The translations under genes and the position numbers were made by a program. The notes under the pieces are model-generated. The model worked only from the letters and a program-made list of their open reading frames with translations. It had not been told where the DNA came from and ran no database searches. From Candidatus Flemingiibacterium merdigallinarum (GTDB lineage Bacteria > Bacillota > Clostridia > Oscillospirales > CAG-272), in assembly GCA_904386005.1 (NCBI GenBank), contig CAJFKR010000023.1:1-34317 (forward strand): a DNA stretch of 34,317 nt. Reading direction: 5' to 3'. Positions within the stretch are counted from its first letter, which is position 1. Each line of letters begins with the position of its first letter. This document shows positions 1 to 8,342 of the stretch, one piece after another.

Positions 1-7
1 GACACGA

Positions 8-128
8 GTTTTGTGACTTCGCGGTCAATGAAGTCTGCGACTTCAAAGAAGTCGCAGACTGCGATTCTGCTTCGCAAACCGTCACAAAACATCGACATAT
101 GAAAGGTAGACTTCGCTGTCGCGAAGTC
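8..128. repeat. Nested palindromic repeat upstream of spoIIIAD
   Basis: Three perfect inverted repeats lie close together. The outer arms are 8-17 and 81-90 (GTTTTGTGAC and its complement). Inside them, 32-44 and 48-60 form a 13-bp stem with a 3-nt loop. A third stem has 8-bp arms at 109-116 and 121-128 (GACTTCGC and its complement). The octamer GACTTCGC also occurs at 15-22, so the pieces share vocabulary. This looks like a REP or MITE-like intergenic element, not a terminator, because no T tract follows. In most spore formers spoIIIAC and spoIIIAD are tightly packed, so an element here is unusual. Confidence 0.7.
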
Positions 129-140
129 ATGGTCATAAAT

Positions 141-518
141 ATGATTAAATACTGCGGAGCCGCTCTGATCGCACTGTTCGCCGTATTGCTGCTGCGGACG
201 CAGAAAAGCGAGTTCTCGGGGATAGTCTCGTTCGCGGCGGGGATACTGCTGCTCGGAGCCGCGGTCGTGACACTGACGCCGACGCTCGAAATGGTCGGAA
301 GTCTCATTGAGGGCAGCGGCTTCAAATCCAACTTCACCGCGCTCATAAAGGCGCTCGGAATCACGCTCGCAGTGCAGTTCACCTCCGAGCTCTGCCGTGA
401 CGCGGGCGAGTCGTCGATCGCGTCCAAGCTCGAATTCATCGGCAAAGCGGAGATATTGCTGCTCTGTCTGCCGCTCCTGAACGAGCTGCTTGCGCTCGCC
501 GGACAGCTGATCGGCTGA
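141..518 (+). CDS. spoIIIAD: Stage III sporulation protein AD (SpoIIIAD)
   Basis: This is a membrane protein of the SpoIIIA complex, which with SpoIIQ connects mother cell and forespore and supports late forespore gene expression. The 125-aa product has about four hydrophobic segments. Its conserved core includes FTSELCRDAGESSIASKLEF, which matches the family pattern of a membrane helix followed by a DAG...IASK motif. I chose the ATG at 141 because the protein then begins MIKYCGAALIALF, like known homologues of about 130 aa. In-frame ATGs at 99 and 129 would add residues encoded by the upstream palindromic repeat. None of the starts has an ideally spaced ribosome site; GAAAGG at 101-106 is separated from 129 or 141 by a hairpin. 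spoIIIAE follows 23 nt downstream. Family assignment is strong; the exact start is uncertain. Confidence 0.88.
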   Translation: MIKYCGAALIALFAVLLLRTQKSEFSGIVSFAAGILLLGAAVVTLTPTLEMVGSLIEGSGFKSNFTALIKALGITLAVQFTSELCRDAGESSIASKLEFIGKAEILLLCLPLLNELLALAGQLIG

Positions 519-541
519 CAGTCGGGGAAATACGAGGAAGT

Positions 542-1885
542 ATGAACAAAAGAATACTAAAACAGCTCGCGGCGGTGTCGCTTGCATTGTCGCTGTCGCA
601 GCGGCTCTCAGCTGAAGTCGGAGCGGCTGATGCCGCAGTCAGCGGTATGTATAATACCGAACAGACATATAGAATAGACAGCTCTGACTATGCTGTCAGT
701 ATGAATACTGTCAGTTCAAGCGGCGCCGACGATTCTGACAGCGCGGACGTACAAGCTCCGACCGAAAGCATATCCGGCGGACAATCGGCTGACAGCAATG
801 ACACCGATAGCCTCGAGGACATCACCGACATCGAGCAATACACGCCGGACGATTTCGACGCCGACTCAATCTTCGACGCCCTGCCTTACGAGCTTCGCGA
901 ATACCTGCCGGAGGGCTCGGAGAGCTTCGATCCCGAGCTTACCCGCGAAAGCTTCACCTTCGGTTTCTTTATAAACGTCATATTGAAGCTGATTTCAGCC
1001 GCGGTAAATCCGGCTGCCAAGACCTTCGCGACACTGCTCGGACTGACGATAATCGCGTCGGTGACCGGCTCGCTCAAAGGGATATTCAAATCGGACGGTA
1101 TATCCTCGCTGTTCGACTTCATGTCGGGACTCTGTATTATGCTCGCGATGTTCAGCGTCACGACCGGATTGTTCGACAGCGTCAGCGAGTACCTCACCAG
1201 ACTGTCGGTACTGGTCAACGCGATTATTCCGGTCATGACCGCGATGAATGTCGCCGGCGGCAATCTCGGCTCGGCGGCGGTGTCGGCGAACGCGATGATG
1301 CTGTCGCTGTCATTCATTCAGCTGCTCGCGACGAGCGTGATGTTTCCGGTTCTGCGGATTTGCTACGGTATGTCTATCGCGTCAGGGCTGGGCGGCGTCA
1401 AGCTCGACGGAATTACGAAGCTGATACGCGGTCTGCTCTCATGGGTGCTCGGTATCATCGCGGCCTTAATCGGCTGTGTGATGAGCTTTCAGAACTCGAT
1501 TGCCGCGCGCGCGGACAGCCTGTCGATGCGCGCCGTAAAATTCGCCGCGTCCGGAGCGATTCCGGTCGTCGGGTCGATCGCGGGCGACGCGGTGCGCACT
1601 GTAGCCGGCAGTCTGACGCTTGTCCGCGCCACGGTCGGCTGGACCGGAGTTATACTGATACTGCTGCTGACATTGCCGGTCATAATCGAGGTATTGTTGA
1701 CACGGCTCGGGGTCGTGCTCGCCGAAACGGCGGCGAACATCATCGGCTGTGAACGCGAGCGAGGACTGCTAAACGAAATATCCGGTCTGCTCGGATTTCT
1801 CGCCGCGGTCTCGGTGATATCCGGACTGATGTTCATATACGCGCTGACTCTGTTCGCGACAAGCTCCGCCGCACTCGCGAGCTGA
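542..1885 (+). CDS. spoIIIAE: Stage III sporulation protein AE (SpoIIIAE)
   Basis: This is the large polytopic membrane subunit of the SpoIIIA transenvelope complex. The product has 447 aa, longer than the roughly 400 aa of the Bacillus subtilis protein. An N-terminal signal-like hydrophobic stretch is followed by a long Ser/Asp/Thr-rich, acidic linker (about residues 35-105). The conserved body then carries seven or so membrane helices, for example LGLTIIASVTGSL, IIPVMTAMNVAGG and LLTLPVIIEVLLTRLG. The ribosome site GAGGAAG lies 4 nt or so before the ATG. It sits between spoIIIAD and spoIIIAF in the standard order. The extra length comes from the low-complexity linker and is the only odd feature. 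SpoIIIAE belongs to the sigma-E-controlled operon in known spore formers; no internal promoter is seen. Confidence 0.93.
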   Translation: MNKRILKQLAAVSLALSLSQRLSAEVGAADAAVSGMYNTEQTYRIDSSDYAVSMNTVSSSGADDSDSADVQAPTESISGGQSADSNDTDSLEDITDIEQYTPDDFDADSIFDALPYELREYLPEGSESFDPELTRESFTFGFFINVILKLISAAVNPAAKTFATLLGLTIIASVTGSLKGIFKSDGISSLFDFMSGLCIMLAMFSVTTGLFDSVSEYLTRLSVLVNAIIPVMTAMNVAGGNLGSAAVSANAMMLSLSFIQLLATSVMFPVLRICYGMSIASGLGGVKLDGITKLIRGLLSWVLGIIAALIGCVMSFQNSIAARADSLSMRAVKFAASGAIPVVGSIAGDAVRTVAGSLTLVRATVGWTGVILILLLTLPVIIEVLLTRLGVVLAETAANIIGCERERGLLNEISGLLGFLAAVSVISGLMFIYALTLFATSSAALAS

Positions 1886-2005
1886 CAGCCCGACCGCTAC
1901 ATAGACTGACAGTGTCCATAAAACCGGATCAGCTCGCGACTGTGCCGTATGGCAGACCCGAAAACATTTCCGCTCGACGTATGATTTTCAAGGAGAAATC
2001 ATTTC

Positions 2006-2458
2006 ATGGACGAAATCAAAGGATTCATTATCTCACTTATAACCGCGGCTGCGGCGTCAGCGCTGATCGAGGGCTTTGTGCCCGACTCGGACGGGCATGG
2101 ACTAAAAAAGTACATGAAATATCTGATCTCGCTGTCGATACTCGTGACCTTGCTCGCGCCGCTGCGCAGCTTGGCGTCGGCACTGCCCGCGCTCGCGGAT
2201 AAGGTCGACGACAACGTCGCCGCATTCGCGTATGAGGACAGCGATTCGGCGCTGCGGGTAAATTCGATCATCGCCCTGCACATCGCCGAGGCAATCTGCG
2301 ACAAGTTCTCGCTCGAATATTCGGACGTCGGCGCCGAATACGACGGCGAGCGGGTATATCTCGAAATCAAGCGCAAATTCGGGTTGTTCGAGAGCGACGT
2401 TGTCGACTACACAGCGGCAAAATTCGGAGTCGAAGCCGAGGTGAAATTCTATGAGTGA
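2006..2458 (+). CDS. spoIIIAF: Stage III sporulation protein AF (SpoIIIAF)
   Basis: This is a bitopic or two-helix membrane protein of the SpoIIIA channel. The 150-aa product starts MDEIKGFIISLITAAAASAL, an N-terminal helix, then has a second helix (about residues 36-58, YLISLSILVTLLAPL) and a soluble C-terminal domain of about 90 residues. This domain resembles a ring-building motif fold in the family. A strong ribosome site AAGGAGAA lies 8 nt upstream of the ATG. A 120-nt spacer separates it from spoIIIAE, longer than usual, with no gene or clear promoter seen in it. Its stop codon overlaps the start of spoIIIAG by 8 nt, which suggests translational coupling. It is somewhat shorter than the roughly 200-aa B. 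subtilis protein. Confidence 0.9.
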   Translation: MDEIKGFIISLITAAAASALIEGFVPDSDGHGLKKYMKYLISLSILVTLLAPLRSLASALPALADKVDDNVAAFAYEDSDSALRVNSIIALHIAEAICDKFSLEYSDVGAEYDGERVYLEIKRKFGLFESDVVDYTAAKFGVEAEVKFYE

Positions 2459-2975
2459 ATCGAAATTCGACCTGCTTTCACTAATCCGCTATATGCGCGA
2501 AAAAAAGAGTCTTTGGCTCGCGCTCGCCGCACTGCTCATAGGCGTCATACTGATTCTGTTCGGCGGCTCGGACGCGAGCCGCGCGGTGTCAGCTTCGCCC
2601 GACAGCAGCGTCGACCCGCAGTCAGGCGAATATGAACAGCGGCTCGAAGCGAGAGTCAAGGAGCTGCTCGAACAGGTGTCGGGCGTCTCGGATGTGACGG
2701 TGATGGTCACGCTTGACTCGCTGTCCGAACAGGTCTACGCACAGAACTACCGCAGCAGCGAATCGGACAGCTCGACCGACATCGATCTCGAGTATGTCAA
2801 CGGACAGGACGGACTCGTGCCGACCAAGGAGCTGTCCCCGAGCGTGCGCGGAATCGCGGTCGTCTGCCGCGGCGGCGACGACGCCGAGGTCGCGCTCAAA
2901 TTGACTCGACTGTTGTCCTCTCTGTTCGGCATACCGTCGAGCAGCGTGTCAGTGACCGGAGCGAAAGAAACTTGA
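2451..2975 (+). CDS. spoIIIAG: Stage III sporulation protein AG (SpoIIIAG)
   Basis: In B. subtilis SpoIIIAG forms a large oligomeric ring in the intermembrane space as part of the mother cell-forespore channel. The 174-aa product has one membrane helix (about residues 18-40, LWLALAALLIGVILILFGG), then an acidic linker. The extracytoplasmic domain contains LEARVKELLEQVSGVSDVTV and a C-terminal RLLSSLFGIPSSSVSVTGAK segment typical of this family. It starts inside the end of spoIIIAF (ATGAGTGA overlap). It is shorter than the 229-aa B. subtilis protein, as is common in Clostridia. Its placement before spoIIIAH supports the call. Confidence 0.92.
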   Translation: MSESKFDLLSLIRYMREKKSLWLALAALLIGVILILFGGSDASRAVSASPDSSVDPQSGEYEQRLEARVKELLEQVSGVSDVTVMVTLDSLSEQVYAQNYRSSESDSSTDIDLEYVNGQDGLVPTKELSPSVRGIAVVCRGGDDAEVALKLTRLLSSLFGIPSSSVSVTGAKET

Positions 2976-3084
2976 AAATCCGGCGCGGCTCTGTGCCGCG
3001 CGGAATAATTTCCCATTTTTAGCATAAATATAATACGCACGGCATATCTATTAAACGTAATTACATGAAAAGGAGATTCGCATT

Positions 3085-3714
3085 ATGGACGAAAGAATCA
3101 TAAACGATGAGGAAGCGATGGACGCCGTCGTCAGTGTCGACGAGAAGCAAAGCCGACCTCGGCAGGTGCTCACCTCAATCCGCGGGGCGATATCACGCAT
3201 AGGCACGCGGAACATCATCATCGCGTCGTCGCTTGTGCTTATCGGCGCGGCGGTGATACTCAATTTTGTCTTTTTCGGCAACTCGCAGCCGGCGGTCGCC
3301 GACGGAGAGCCGTTAGGCGAAACCGGCGGCGAGGTCGTCGAGGACGTAGTTTACGCCGAGGACAGCTATTTCGCGTCGGCGCAGCTCTCGCGCCAGCAGT
3401 CGCGCGACCAGGCTATAGCGGTACTCCAGACGGTCATTGAGAGCAGCACTGCCGACGCGGCTACCAAGGAAGCGGCTTCGGCTGACATCAATCGTATCGC
3501 GTCCGAAATCCAGACCGAAGCGAACATCGAAACTTTGATAAAGTCCAAAGGCTTCGAGGAATGCGTCGCGGTAATCAGCGAGGGGACGGCGAGCGTCATT
3601 GTCGCGTCTGACGGACTCATGCCGAACGAACTGTCGCAGATTAAGGAGATCGTCTGGGAGCAGGCGGGCATCGATCCCGTAAACATCAAAATAATCGAAA
3701 AGCAGGACGCATAA
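3085..3714 (+). CDS. spoIIIAH: Stage III sporulation protein AH (SpoIIIAH)
   Basis: SpoIIIAH is the mother-cell half of the SpoIIIAH-SpoIIQ zipper that bridges the two membranes around the engulfed forespore. The 209-aa product has an acidic cytoplasmic N terminus and one membrane helix (about residues 44-67, IIIASSLVLIGAAVILNFVFF). The C-terminal domain has YscJ/FliF-like features: YFASAQLSRQQSRDQAIAVL, then alternating helices and strands ending in VNIKIIEKQDA. The ribosome site AAAAGGAG lies about 10 nt before the ATG. The 109-nt gap after spoIIIAG is longer than the other gaps and contains TATAAT at 3029-3034 without a convincing -35 box, so a separate weak promoter is possible. The operon ends here at a strong terminator. 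Confidence 0.94.
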   Translation: MDERIINDEEAMDAVVSVDEKQSRPRQVLTSIRGAISRIGTRNIIIASSLVLIGAAVILNFVFFGNSQPAVADGEPLGETGGEVVEDVVYAEDSYFASAQLSRQQSRDQAIAVLQTVIESSTADAATKEAASADINRIASEIQTEANIETLIKSKGFEECVAVISEGTASVIVASDGLMPNELSQIKEIVWEQAGIDPVNIKIIEKQDA

Positions 3715-3716
3715 GT

Positions 3717-3755
3717 ATTCCGGCAGGCTTTTGACAAAGTCTGCCGGAATTTTTA
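3717..3755 (+). terminator. Terminator of the spoIIIA operon
   Basis: A 14-bp stem (3717-3730 with 3737-3750, one G-T wobble) closes a 6-nt loop and runs into a T tract. It starts 2 nt after the spoIIIAH stop codon, so it ends the spoIIIA transcript. Confidence 0.92.
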
Positions 3756-3858
3756 CAATATCAGTAATGAGCGAGTATTGAGCAGCAATTAGCGAGTGCG
3801 GCATTTCACCGATTCGCTGCTGCGATTCCACAACGGATAGTTTTGAGACACCGTTTGC

Positions 3859-5340
3859 TTATTTTCCGTATTCCTCGAGTATCTTCTCAATGTTAGTCTT
3901 TACCGCGCTCTCGTTCGCGGCATAGAAGGTTGTGAAGTTGTGGTCAGAATATGCTGGATTTGTCGCGAGTTCTTTTCCCGCGCTGCCAAGTGTACCGCCG
4001 CAGTAATAGTAGCCGATATCAAAGATTCTGCCCTCTTTGATTATATCGAGCATCTGAACCGACAGGTCGTCGCGGGTGTATTTGGTCTGGAGCGCGACCT
4101 CGTAGTAAGCCGGAATGACCTCGCGATAGCCCTCGGCCGAGAGTGCTTCAAGTATTATCGAAATGCGCTCGGGGTCGGAGTTGGTTATCGGAACTATGAA
4201 CAGATTCGTACCGGCGTCGACGTTTGTATAATATTTGTCAGTCGTCTCGTCGTATTTCGGCATCGGGATAATACCGAAATCGTCTTCCATCTCGCGCATC
4301 TGCGAAACGTCGTTCAGGTTTCCGTCTACAAACATCGCGCGGCATTCGGTAAACAATTTTATACGGTCGTATATGCTGCTGCCGTCGTCACGATTCAATT
4401 CAAGATAGCAGTTGTTCGAATCGACCAGCTCAAAATAATTTTCGAATATATCGATATTGCGCTCGGTGTTTATAGTCAGCTCAAGTCCGCCGTCGTCGCT
4501 CTTGCTGACTACTCGTCCGCCGCCGGTGGTTATCGCCTGAATCGGACCTACCCAGACATATGTAACATATCCGAATATGTCGGTGTCCGGTTCATACAGT
4601 CCGTCGCCGTTCACATCCTCCGAGCAGAGCTTGGCGAGCCGCTCGAATTCGTCGAAAGTCCACTCGCCGTCGAGCACTTTCTGATATGGATATTCCTCGT
4701 TGTACTTGTCGAATATCGCCTTGTTGAACATCATGCAGCCGGTCTGCGCGAGCGCCTGATAGCTGATGTCGCCGACCATGGGATAGAGCTTGCCGTTTAT
4801 TTCGAAGCTCTCGCGCGCGTCCTGATCCCACCACGGCTTGTCGAGGTCGACATAAGGCAGGTCGGTGTTCCAGTCGAGACAGAGTCCCTGCTCGGCGTAG
4901 ACGAACGCCGCCCGCGCGTGCGGGACGATGATATCGTATGCGTCGTCGCCGGCGAGAATCGAGTTCACGCCGTCAGTCTCGTAGTTGTTGTTCGAGCTGC
5001 GAATCAGCTCAAATGTGACTCCGAAGCGCTCGCCGACCGTGGCGTTGCGGTTGTATATCGCGTCGGAGATGATTTCGCCGGTCTCGGACTCACTGAACAT
5101 ATCGCCGATCCAGTCGGGCGACGTGCTGTCGCGCATCAGTATGCGCACCGAGTAGTCGTTGTAATTCTTTTCGGGCAGCTCCTCTTTGATCTGATAACGC
5201 TCATCGACCGTTTCGTCCGCTTGAGTCGTCACGTCGCCGCCCGACGCGGTCGTCTCGGCTGTATCCGCCTCGCCGCCGCAGGCGGTCGAGGTAAGCAGCG
5301 CGGCGAACAGCATAAGGCAGGCAATTCTCTTCATAATCAT
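3859..5340 (-). CDS. Extracellular solute-binding lipoprotein, family 1
   Basis: This is a probable sugar-binding lipoprotein of a carbohydrate ABC transporter, anchored to the outer face of the membrane. The 493-aa product has a signal peptide with a lipobox-like LTSTAC (Cys21), then an acidic Ser/Thr-rich linker to about residue 55. The two-lobe binding fold follows. Typical marks are ILAGDDAYDIIVPHARAAF, the aromatic DLDKPWWDQDARESF near residue 170, and a calcium-type loop DVNGDGLYEPDTD near residue 242. GAGGAA lies just upstream of the ATG; a second in-frame ATG two codons on is also possible. No permease or ATPase gene is adjacent, so it is an orphan binding protein. It is a distant paralogue of the proteins at 15360, 16993 and 19630. 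The ligand cannot be inferred. Confidence 0.88.
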   Translation of the reverse strand: MIMKRIACLMLFAALLTSTACGGEADTAETTASGGDVTTQADETVDERYQIKEELPEKNYNDYSVRILMRDSTSPDWIGDMFSESETGEIISDAIYNRNATVGERFGVTFELIRSSNNNYETDGVNSILAGDDAYDIIVPHARAAFVYAEQGLCLDWNTDLPYVDLDKPWWDQDARESFEINGKLYPMVGDISYQALAQTGCMMFNKAIFDKYNEEYPYQKVLDGEWTFDEFERLAKLCSEDVNGDGLYEPDTDIFGYVTYVWVGPIQAITTGGGRVVSKSDDGGLELTINTERNIDIFENYFELVDSNNCYLELNRDDGSSIYDRIKLFTECRAMFVDGNLNDVSQMREMEDDFGIIPMPKYDETTDKYYTNVDAGTNLFIVPITNSDPERISIILEALSAEGYREVIPAYYEVALQTKYTRDDLSVQMLDIIKEGRIFDIGYYYCGGTLGSAGKELATNPAYSDHNFTTFYAANESAVKTNIEKILEEYGK

Positions 5341-5646
5341 GGCAATTCCTCACTTTTTGTTCAGGGATACATTTGACGTTTTATATACGAGCTTCTCTAA
5401 AGAAATACATCATATCCGCGAAACAATAAATATACTTTTCCGGCGATGTATTTTCTACAAATCAAGTATACTTTAATATCTTGATATCGCTTCAGATGAT
5501 TTTCTTTAATCTGATACCGTTATAATATTATATAATATTAATATTATAATATAAATTCGCGAGTAATACAATGCGAAATAAAACGAATTTCGTGCAAAAA
5601 GTTGTTCAATAATTACAGAGGTCGAGCAGACGTAATATAAATTAAA
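5341..5646. other. AT-rich spacer between solute-binding gene and yebC
   Basis: No gene is seen here. The spacer should hold the promoter of the minus-strand solute-binding gene, but no good -35/-10 pair could be picked. It contains an AT-only palindromic stretch at about 5519-5553 and a 10-bp perfect palindrome AAGTATACTT at about 5464-5473, which could be an operator. Both are suggestions only. Confidence 0.4.
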
Positions 5647-5669
5647 GGGAGAGACGACAAATCTCTCCC
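5647..5669 (-). terminator. Terminator after yebC
   Basis: An 8-bp perfect stem GGGAGAGA/TCTCTCCC (5647-5654 with 5662-5669) has a 7-nt loop. On the minus strand it is followed by a T-rich run. It lies 18 nt past the yebC stop codon. Confidence 0.8.
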
Positions 5670-5686
5670 ATAAATATGCAATAATT

Positions 5687-6421
5687 TCAATCCTCGGGCA
5701 TATTCTCCCAATTGTGGTAAACCTCGATAACATCATCGTTATCTTCGAGGTTCTCGAGCAGCAGCGACATATGTTTGATGTCGTCCTCGCTTGTCAGCGT
5801 GATATATGACGACGGAATTTTATCGGTGTCGGCCGACGAAATCGTGTAGCCCTTGGCTTCGAGCGCCTCGCGCACCGCGTCGAGGTCGTCGGTCTCGGTC
5901 GTGATTTCGTAGATTCCGTCCTCGGCCGAGAAGTCGGCGGCACCGGCTTCGAGCGCGTCCTCCATCAGCTTGTCCTCGTCGATCTTGCCGTCGGCTTCGA
6001 TGACAATTACGCCCTTTTCGGTGAACATGAAGGAAACGCAGCCGGTGGTTCCGAGGTTTCCGCCGAATTTGTCGAAGTAGTGGCGGACATCGGACGCGGT
6101 GCGGTTGCGGTTGTCGGTCGTGGTCTCGACTATGACAGCGACTCCGCAGGGACCGTAGCCCTCGTATACAATCTCCTCGTAGTCGGCACCGTCGGCGCTC
6201 GACGCCTTCTTGATAATGCGCTCGATGTTGTCGTTCGGCACATTGTTGGCTTTAGCCTTGGCGATGAGCGCGGCGAGCTTCGAGTTAGACACCGGATCGG
6301 CGCCGCCCTCTTTGACCGCGACCGCCATCTCCTTGCCGATCTTCGTGAAGATCTTAGCGCGCTGAGCGTCGGTCTTCTCCTTCTTGTGCATTATATTTTT
6401 CCATTTGCTATGTCCTGACAT
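5687..6421 (-). CDS. yebC: YebC/PmpR family regulatory protein
   Basis: This is a cytoplasmic protein of the YebC/PmpR/TACO1 family. Members act as transcription regulators or, in more recent work on relatives, as ribosome-associated factors that help translation of proline stretches. The 244-aa product starts MSGHSKWKNIMHKKEKTDAQ, the family hallmark, and has the usual three-domain length. Other signature segments are KANNVPNDNIERIIKKAS (about residue 58) and YEGYGPCGVAVIVE (about residue 85). An AAAGGA ribosome site precedes the ATG. It follows argS by 95 nt on the same strand with no terminator seen between, so the two may be co-transcribed. Family assignment is very secure; the direct role in this organism is not. 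Confidence 0.96.
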   Translation of the reverse strand: MSGHSKWKNIMHKKEKTDAQRAKIFTKIGKEMAVAVKEGGADPVSNSKLAALIAKAKANNVPNDNIERIIKKASSADGADYEEIVYEGYGPCGVAVIVETTTDNRNRTASDVRHYFDKFGGNLGTTGCVSFMFTEKGVIVIEADGKIDEDKLMEDALEAGAADFSAEDGIYEITTETDDLDAVREALEAKGYTISSADTDKIPSSYITLTSEDDIKHMSLLLENLEDNDDVIEVYHNWENMPED

Positions 6422-6516
6422 AAAGTTAAAACGATCCTTTCAAAAACTATATGAATGTGATTATAAATATCCGAATCTGACCTCGCCGCGCACCGCCTTG
6501 ATATTGCGGCCGGCGG

Positions 6517-8235
6517 TTATATCTTTTCGGTCTTTTTCATGCAGATAAGGTCAAACGCGCTGCCGAGCACAGTGCGTGTGCAGTCGGTGAGCAGCACGCG
6601 GAAGTCGCGTGTGCGCTGACTCGAGGCGGTGACTATTTGACATTCGTGGTAGAAACGGTTGAACGACGTGCAGATCTCGTAGATATAGCGCGCGATTACC
6701 AACGGCTCAAGCTCGTCTATCGCCTCAAGCACCTTTTCGGGGAAGAGCGACAGGGTCTTTAAGAGCGCGGCTTCGCTCGGGTCGGTGATATCGGCACCGG
6801 TCGGTGTAATCTCGGGAACGCCGCCGGCTTTCGATATGATCGAGCAGGTGCGCGCGTAAGTGTACTGTGCATACGGTCCGGTGTTGCCGTCGAAGTTCAG
6901 CGCGTCCTCGAGGACAAAGTTGATGTCCTTGATGCGGTTGTTCGACAGATAGTAGTATACTATCGCGCCGACTCCGACCGCTTCAGCGACCTCGTCGCGG
7001 TTTTCAAGCGACGTGTGCTTTTCGTCCATGATCTCTTTGACCTTGTCAATGGCTTCGGAAAACAGATCGCGCAGCAAAATTACGTTGCCGGTACGTGTCG
7101 CGAGCTTCGAGCCGTTCAGCGATACTGTGCCGTAGGGTACGTGGATAAGCTGCTTTGCCCAGTCGTAGCCCATCAGCTCGACGACCTTGAAAATTTGCGC
7201 GAAGTGCAGACTCTGACCGGCGGACGTGACGTATATGCACTTATCGAAATTGTAGGTCTTCTTTCTGTAAATCGCCGCGGCGATATCGCGCGCGGGGTAG
7301 AGGGTAGAGCCGTCCTTTTTGAGTATGAGGCAGGGGGGCATATTGTATTTTTCGAGATTGACTATCGACGCGCCGTCGTCGATCTCGAGCAGATGCTTCT
7401 CACGCAGCTCTTCTACGACCGCGGGCATCTTATCGGTGTAGAAGCTCTCGCCGCAGTAGCTGTCGAATGTGATTCCGAGCTGCTTGTAGGTCTTTTCGTA
7501 CTCGACGAGCGACAGGTCGATGAACCACTTCCAGAGCTTCAGATCCTCCTCATCGCGGTGTTCGAGCTTTGTGAACTCGGCGCGTGCCTCATCCTCGAGC
7601 GACGGGTCCTTTTCAGCCTCCTCGTGGAATTTGACATACAGCGATACGAGCTCGTCGACACCGCCTTTTTCGACCGCTTCGCGGCTGCCCCACTTGCGGT
7701 ATGCGACGATCATTTTGCCGAACTGCGTACCCCAGTCTCCGAGGTGATTTATTCCCACACAGTGATAGCCGGCAAAGCTATGCAGCATCTTCAGCGCGTG
7801 ACCGATTACGGTCGTGCCGAGGTGACCGATATGGAAAGGCTTCGCGACATTGGGCGACGAGTAGTCGAGCACGACAGTCTTTCCCTTGCCAAAGTCGAAC
7901 GAGCCGTATTTTTCACGCTTTTCGACTATTTCAGGCAGCAGCTTACCGGCGAGGTAGTCGGGCGAGATATAGAAGTTGATATATCCTCCGGCTGTGACCG
8001 CGCGGTCGATTATATCGTCGCCGAGATTATCGCAGAGCTTCGCGGCAATCGCGGGCGGAGCCATTTTCAATTCACGGCTGAGCTTGAAGCAGGGGAACGC
8101 GAGGTCGCCGAGCGCCTCGTCGGGCGGATATTCGAGGAAGCCCTCGAAGTCGGACGCGCTCATCGTCGGCGTTGAAACAAGTCCGGTATACTTTTCATAC
8201 AGGCATTCGCCTATGTGTTTTTTTACTGTCAGCAT
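6517..8235 (-). CDS. argS: Arginyl-tRNA synthetase
   Basis: This is a class I aminoacyl-tRNA synthetase that charges tRNA-Arg with arginine in the cytoplasm. The 572-aa product has the N-terminal additional domain (residues 1-110), then the Rossmann catalytic core with the HIGH motif at 135-138 in AKPFHIGHLGT. The second ATP-binding motif is the variant SKLATRTGN at about 376-384, as in the ArgRS subgroup without a canonical KMSKS. The C-terminal DALR-type anticodon domain ends around TVLGSAFDLICMKK. AAAGGA lies 9 nt before the ATG. A TATAAT on the minus strand at 8320-8325 could be its -10 box, without a good -35. Length and motifs are normal for the family. Confidence 0.97.
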   Translation of the reverse strand: MLTVKKHIGECLYEKYTGLVSTPTMSASDFEGFLEYPPDEALGDLAFPCFKLSRELKMAPPAIAAKLCDNLGDDIIDRAVTAGGYINFYISPDYLAGKLLPEIVEKREKYGSFDFGKGKTVVLDYSSPNVAKPFHIGHLGTTVIGHALKMLHSFAGYHCVGINHLGDWGTQFGKMIVAYRKWGSREAVEKGGVDELVSLYVKFHEEAEKDPSLEDEARAEFTKLEHRDEEDLKLWKWFIDLSLVEYEKTYKQLGITFDSYCGESFYTDKMPAVVEELREKHLLEIDDGASIVNLEKYNMPPCLILKKDGSTLYPARDIAAAIYRKKTYNFDKCIYVTSAGQSLHFAQIFKVVELMGYDWAKQLIHVPYGTVSLNGSKLATRTGNVILLRDLFSEAIDKVKEIMDEKHTSLENRDEVAEAVGVGAIVYYYLSNNRIKDINFVLEDALNFDGNTGPYAQYTYARTCSIISKAGGVPEITPTGADITDPSEAALLKTLSLFPEKVLEAIDELEPLVIARYIYEICTSFNRFYHECQIVTASSQRTRDFRVLLTDCTRTVLGSAFDLICMKKTEKI

Positions 8236-8342
8236 TGTCTTTTATCCTTTATATTCAAATTTTCTGTTGTATATTTGTGATTGTGGTATGATATTCTATA
8301 ATCGACTTTCAATCAGACGATTATACCGAATTGAAACGCTGA

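Noticed and set aside
3021-3034. Sigma-E promoter before spoIIIAH
   Set aside because: A TATAAT and a CATAAATA string are present, but no matching -35 at the right distance, so neither sigma-A nor sigma-E can be supported.
3940-5376. 478-codon open frame opposite the first solute-binding gene
   Set aside because: It has no ribosome site and no family resemblance. The minus strand carries a lipobox and binding-protein motifs.
5506-5736. Small minus-strand frame downstream of yebC
   Set aside because: It starts inside yebC in another frame, crosses the yebC terminator and lies in low-complexity AT-rich DNA.
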